Shown one piece after another: positions 60,787 through 64,000 of a stretch of DNA of 64,000 nucleotides; positions within the stretch are counted from its first letter, which is position 1; the number at the start of each line of letters is the position of its first letter. Position numbers and translations under genes: made by a program. Location: contig NZ_JAJJMN010000001.1 of the NCBI RefSeq assembly GCF_020905335.1, positions 1,364,001-1,428,000 on the forward strand, given 5' to 3'. This stretch comes from Flavobacterium lipolyticum (GTDB lineage Bacteria; Bacteroidota; Bacteroidia; Flavobacteriales; Flavobacteriaceae). Below the pieces are notes generated by a model. That model was not told the origin of the DNA, did not search any database, and saw nothing but the letters and a program-made list of their open reading frames with translations.

Positions 60787-61524
60787 CTAAATATCAAAAA
60801 GCTGCTTGTTTATAAGCTTCTCCAATATTTTTGCTGATGGCAAATTATCCTTATCAATAAAAGTTTTCATTACAGGAATATTATCGCAAAAAATGATATC
60901 CAGAGAAAATCTATCCTTTCCATAAATACCACGATGAATCATATTGGCAGAAAAAATCAGTAAATCTCCCCGATTCAATCTTACAATTTCTCCGCGTTTT
61001 AAATCGTCACTTTGAAGACGGCCGTTCAAAGAATTTCTAACCTCAAACTCTTCCGGCAAATCCCATTCGCGATGTGTTTTTGGAATCAATTCAATTCCTC
61101 GTTCACTTTTCAGGGGAATCCTGAAGTGAACTACATTTTGAGTTTTGATGGCCTTCTTTTGATCTTCAACGGACATTCCTGTATATTGTATGTCACGATG
61201 CCAATAATTCTTCTGGACTTTATCTTTTGGATCAAAAAAAAGCTGGGTATTCAAAAAAACAGGAGGTTTAGGAAAGATAACACTTCGTATTTCTTCAAAT
61301 TTGGCTTGAGTCATAAATTCAAAAAGACGTATTTTTTCTTCCTCCTTTAAGCAATCTCCCTTGGTCAGACTATGACTGTTTAAAGCCCCTTTTTCATAAC
61401 TTATCTCATGATCACGCAACCAGATTTCGTGGAATTTAACCAGTACTTTTTCAATAGCTGCCAGTTCATTTTCCGAAAAGAAATTCTCCAAAAACACATA
61501 TCCGTTTTGCTCAAAATCATTCAT
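60787..61524 (-). CDS. Phytanoyl-CoA dioxygenase family protein (PhyH)
   Basis: A 245-residue Fe(II)/2-oxoglutarate-dependent oxygenase. The metal site is H109-R-D111 (WHRD) with distal H197 (NMIHRG). R205 is the likely 2-oxoglutarate anchor. GYVFLENFFSENELAAIEKV is the usual N-terminal strand-helix. The substrate is unknown. ATG 61524 is chosen over 61569, which would overlap the upstream gene; the gap is then one base after the thioredoxin-like stop at 61526. The two are coupled. Confidence 0.85.
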   Translation of the reverse strand: MNDFEQNGYVFLENFFSENELAAIEKVLVKFHEIWLRDHEISYEKGALNSHSLTKGDCLKEEEKIRLFEFMTQAKFEEIRSVIFPKPPVFLNTQLFFDPKDKVQKNYWHRDIQYTGMSVEDQKKAIKTQNVVHFRIPLKSERGIELIPKTHREWDLPEEFEVRNSLNGRLQSDDLKRGEIVRLNRGDLLIFSANMIHRGIYGKDRFSLDIIFCDNIPVMKTFIDKDNLPSAKILEKLINKQLFDI

Positions 61525-61525
61525 A

Positions 61526-62140
61526 TTACTCCCTAATTTCCAGCACATGCATGATATCCATAAGTTCATTTTGAGTACTCAACCCTTTGTCGGCCAAATA
61601 CCATAATTGCAAATCAGTTTTGATTTTTTCATCAATTACGCCAAACTCTTTTTTATAGTTTGCCATTAATTCAGTAGCTCCTTTTGGTCTAGGTCCCCAG
61701 TCAGCGCGGGCTATTCCGGTTTCTTTACAAATCACAATCACTTTAGGAATCGCCCTCCCGCCATTGGTCAGGTATTGATTCATCAGAGGCTCATTCTCAT
61801 CACGAAAAACGATTCGGAGATCTATCTTTTTATGCGAAGCCAAAGCCATCTTATTAATAATCGGAAGTATTTGTGCTGCATCACCACACCAGCCTTCAGA
61901 AATCACCAGCCAGATATAATTGTGCTTTAAGCTTTCTAATTCGGAAACTACCTCATCCGAAACTTTCATGGTTTTCTCCAGTCGGTTCATCCTGGCCTCA
62001 TTCAGCTTACTGTAATTGGTTAAGCTTTCGGATTGTTCATTGCCTGTTGATTTCCCTTCCAGTAATAAATCGGTAACTATTTTTCGATATTCTGTATACG
62101 AATGACTATTGAATAATGATTTAGCTATGGTACTTTTCAT
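61526..62140 (-). CDS. Thioredoxin-like protein with single active-site cysteine
   Basis: A 204-residue cytosolic thioredoxin-fold protein. The active site is W84-C85-G-D-A88, where the second cysteine of CxxC is Ala; this occurs in a known subfamily (thioredoxin_9) and is not damage. NGGRAIPKVIVI is the cis-Pro loop. It could bind a substrate covalently by one Cys or act as a redox-inactive chaperone. It shares a transcript with the PhyH oxygenase downstream. No -7 element was seen upstream. Confidence 0.82.
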   Translation of the reverse strand: MKSTIAKSLFNSHSYTEYRKIVTDLLLEGKSTGNEQSESLTNYSKLNEARMNRLEKTMKVSDEVVSELESLKHNYIWLVISEGWCGDAAQILPIINKMALASHKKIDLRIVFRDENEPLMNQYLTNGGRAIPKVIVICKETGIARADWGPRPKGATELMANYKKEFGVIDEKIKTDLQLWYLADKGLSTQNELMDIMHVLEIRE

Positions 62141-62298
62141 ATTTAGGATTTTTTGAATTCTATAAAATTACAACTTTTAAAAGGACTTAAAGAATGACTT
62201 TTGTCACATTCGGAGAAATCCGAAAAAACGGTAAAAATTTAAAACGAGAAGAACTATTATTTTTTTTAAAACATTATTTCTAAAAATCAGAATATGTC

Positions 62299-62306
62299 TA
62301 TATTTG
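62299..62306 (+). promoter_or_regulatory. -7 promoter element of pyrH
   Basis: TATATTTG is an exact TAnnTTTG match, 22 bp before the pyrH start. Confidence 0.65.
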
Positions 62307-62328
62307 CACAAATTAACGCAACACAGAA

Positions 62329-63036
62329 ATGAAATATAAAAGAATTCTTCTAAAACTTAGCGGCGAAGCCTTAATGGGTGATTTACAATACGGTATTGAC
62401 CCTAAAAGATTAGCCGAATATGCTGAAGAGATTAAGCAAATTCACAGTAAAGGAGTAGAAATTGCTATTGTAATTGGAGGAGGAAATATTTTTAGAGGCG
62501 TTGCAGGTGCAAGTGCCGGTATGGATAGAGTACAAGGCGATTATATGGGTATGCTTGCTACCGTAATTAATGGAATGGCTTTGCAGGGGGCACTTGAAGA
62601 CAAAGGAATGAAAACGCGTTTACAGACTGCTTTGAAAATGGAGTCTATTGCAGAACCTTACATTAAAAGAAGAGCAGACCGTCATCTTGAAAAAGGAAGA
62701 ATTGTAATTTTTGGTGCCGGAACCGGAAATCCTTATTTTACAACGGATACAGCGGCCGTTTTAAGAGGAATTGAAATCAATGCAGATGTGATCTTAAAAG
62801 GAACTCGTGTAGATGGTGTCTATGATTCTGATCCGGAAAAAAATGCATCGGCAGTAAAATTTGATTTTATTTCGTTTGATGATGTTCTTAAAAAAGGACT
62901 AAACGTAATGGATACTACCGCTTTTACTTTAAGTCAGGAGAACAAATTGCCAATCGTTGTTTTTGACATGAACAAAATTGGTAATCTTTTGAAAATCTGT
63001 GAAGGTGAAAACGTTGGAACAGTAGTTAATATATAA
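62329..63036 (+). CDS. pyrH: UMP kinase
   Basis: A 235-residue hexameric amino-acid-kinase-fold enzyme phosphorylating UMP to [17 protein letters not shown] is the phosphate-binding start, [10 protein letters not shown] follows, and [17 protein letters not shown] is the UMP-binding stretch. It is followed 75 bp later by frr, the order usual in bacteria. The spacer between them is filled with CAGT-type words. It is probably an operon. Confidence 0.97.
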   Translation: MKYKRILLKLSGEALMGDLQYGIDPKRLAEYAEEIKQIHSKGVEIAIVIGGGNIFRGVAGASAGMDRVQGDYMGMLATVINGMALQGALEDKGMKTRLQTALKMESIAEPYIKRRADRHLEKGRIVIFGAGTGNPYFTTDTAAVLRGIEINADVILKGTRVDGVYDSDPEKNASAVKFDFISFDDVLKKGLNVMDTTAFTLSQENKLPIVVFDMNKIGNLLKICEGENVGTVVNI

Positions 63037-63111
63037 GTCAACAGTTACAGTTTACAGTTATCAATACTGACTGAGACTGAAAACTGAGACTGAAAACTAA
63101 AAACAAAAAAA
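63037..63111. repeat. CAGT-type word repeat in the pyrH-frr spacer
   Basis: The spacer iterates CAGTTACAGTTTACAGTTAT and then ACTGACTGAGACTGAAAACT with GAGACTGAAAACTAAAAAC. The left half and right half are rough reverse complements. The same words fill 8957-9105 and 36682-36770. Confidence 0.65.
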
Positions 63112-63675
63112 ATGACGGAAGAAATAGAATTTATATTAGACAGTACGGAAGAATCTATGAACGGTTCGATTGCGCACTTAGAGAAAGAATTTCTTAACAT
63201 TCGTGCAGGAAAAGCTTCTCCGGCAATGTTGGGAAGTGTTTTTGTAGATTACTACGGAGCTGCAACACCCCTTTCTCAAGTGTCAAAAATCAGTGTTCCT
63301 GATGCCAGAACAATTACACTACAGCCTTTTGAAAAAAACATGCTGTCTGTAATTGAAAAAGCAATCATGGTTGCCAACATTGGTTTCAACCCAATGAACA
63401 ACGGAGACGTTATTATCATTAGCGTTCCGCCTTTGACAGAGGAACGTCGTAAAGAACTGGCTAAACAAGCGAAAGCTGAAGCAGAAGATGCTAAAATTGG
63501 TGTTCGTAACGTACGTAAAGATGCCAATACGGATATCAAAAAACTAGAAAAAGAAGGAACTTCTGAAGACATTTGCAAATCAGCTGAGGAGCAAGTTCAG
63601 AATTTAACCAATACTTACATCAAAAAAATCGATGAATTACTGGCTGCTAAAGAAGCCGAAATCATGAAGGTGTAA
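63112..63675 (+). CDS. frr: Ribosome recycling factor
   Basis: A 187-residue factor that, with EF-G, splits the ribosome after termination. The whole sequence, from HLEKEFLNIRAGKASPAMLG through SVPPLTEERRKELAKQAKAEAEDAKIGVRNVRKDAN to the C-terminal helix, is canonical. It has its own strong terminator. Confidence 0.97.
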   Translation: MTEEIEFILDSTEESMNGSIAHLEKEFLNIRAGKASPAMLGSVFVDYYGAATPLSQVSKISVPDARTITLQPFEKNMLSVIEKAIMVANIGFNPMNNGDVIIISVPPLTEERRKELAKQAKAEAEDAKIGVRNVRKDANTDIKKLEKEGTSEDICKSAEEQVQNLTNTYIKKIDELLAAKEAEIMKV

Positions 63676-63693
63676 TCCTATTCAACACAAAAT

Positions 63694-63733
63694 AAAAATC
63701 CGTTTAGTTAAATTATACTGAACGGATTTTTTT
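63694..63733 (+). terminator. Intrinsic terminator of frr
   Basis: AAAAATCCGTTTAGT pairs with ACTGAACGGATTTTT across a short loop (one G-T pair) and ends in T residues, 19 bp after the stop codon. Confidence 0.85.
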
Positions 63734-63792
63734 ATTGTTATTTTTGCATACCAAAAGTACAAGTTGTCCGTTTTGAAACTATAACATTCTCT

Positions 63793-64000
63793 ATGAAGCT
63801 ATTCTGTTTGTTGACTTTGTTTTTCACGCTTACCATTCAGGCACAATTTCAAATAAACGGAATTGTAACGGACTCTAATAACAAACCGCTTCCTTTTGCT
63901 ACCATTACAACTTCTGACAGTACTAATACAATTACGGATGTTGACGGGAAGTTTATTCTAAAAGCCCTTTCAAGACCGGAGACTTTTACCGTTTCGTACA
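63793..64000 (+). CDS. Secreted protein with carboxypeptidase-regulatory-like domain, 3' part outside the window
   Basis: The first 69 codons are visible. A signal peptide (MKLFCLLTLFFTLTIQAQ) precedes a CarboxypepD_reg-like domain (INGIVTDSNNKPLPFATITT and DVDGKFILKA). It is probably the DUF5686-type surface/outer-membrane protein that I recall next to frr in Flavobacteria, but the rest is beyond the window. The TonB receptor at 31790 has the same N-terminal domain but a different continuation, so this is not evidence of a receptor. Confidence 0.75.
   Translation, partial: MKLFCLLTLFFTLTIQAQFQINGIVTDSNNKPLPFATITTSDSTNTITDVDGKFILKALSRPETFTVSY

Noticed and set aside
1..64000. tRNA and rRNA genes
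   Set aside because: No sequence in the spacers had a cloverleaf with a TTCGA-type loop or rRNA-like segments when read by eye. A tRNAscan run could overturn this.

Overview
The window looks like chromosomal DNA of a flavobacterium (phylum Bacteroidota), probably of the genus Flavobacterium. The coding style is AT-rich. Many genes have the Bacteroidota -7 promoter element TAnnTTTG. There are type IX secretion C-terminal domains, many plug-barrel outer-membrane proteins, and families typical of the class (DUF3109, DUF4296, DUF4271, DUF3098, DUF5808). The genus is an inference; no 16S rRNA or tRNA gene was seen.

Layout. 1-12.2 kb holds housekeeping genes: ribonucleotide reductase nrdB-nrdA (nrdA cut by the window edge), a DUF3109 protein, MarC, a short FAD oxidoreductase, an operon of HupE-like protein, dCMP deaminase and CtpA-type protease, a TerB-like protein, fructose-1,6-bisphosphatase, a GNAT acetyltransferase and aspartate kinase. 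12.2-21.8 kb is an accessory island bracketed by two paralogous XRE regulators. It holds a decayed lipoprotein gene, then a compact operon: a 73-residue secreted peptide with six K-T-T repeats, a DUF5819-like membrane-anchored protein, an HTTM-domain membrane protein, a plug-barrel outer-membrane protein and a small four-helix membrane protein. A convergent second plug-barrel gene with its AraC-type regulator follows. The operon resembles Bacillus SdpABC in logic and is the best candidate for an undescribed peptide maturation/export system.

22-28 kb carries small membrane proteins, a 1143-residue outer-membrane protein, a Lys/Ala-rich secreted protein ending in a PBCV-type basic adaptor domain, and a glycosyltransferase. 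28-36.7 kb looks like a phosphate-type module: OprO/P-like porin, PhoR-like kinase, PhoB-like regulator, TonB-dependent receptor, beta-helix lipoprotein and a stand-alone type IX sorting domain. At 36.8-38.2 kb a LuxE/PaaK-like gene is followed by three extra tandem copies of its own 3' end. 38.3-51.7 kb has a CARDB type IX cargo protein, tyrS, an epimerase, dihydroorotase, a dolichol-phosphate-mannose-synthase-like glycosyltransferase, hemD, an Lrp regulator, a membrane zinc peptidase and an ECF sigma operon. 52.5-63.7 kb has leuS, ftsX-DUF3098-uppP-truB, a secreted HExxH protein, a PhyH dioxygenase with a thioredoxin-like partner, and pyrH-frr. The window ends inside a gene with a carboxypeptidase-regulatory-like domain.

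A second theme is repeats. Many spacers contain long imperfect inverted repeats built from short iterated words (CAGT-type, TCTAAG-type, AATGAGAT-type, GAAATGAC-type), often with a terminator hairpin in the middle. One similar word array appears to lie in frame inside leuS.
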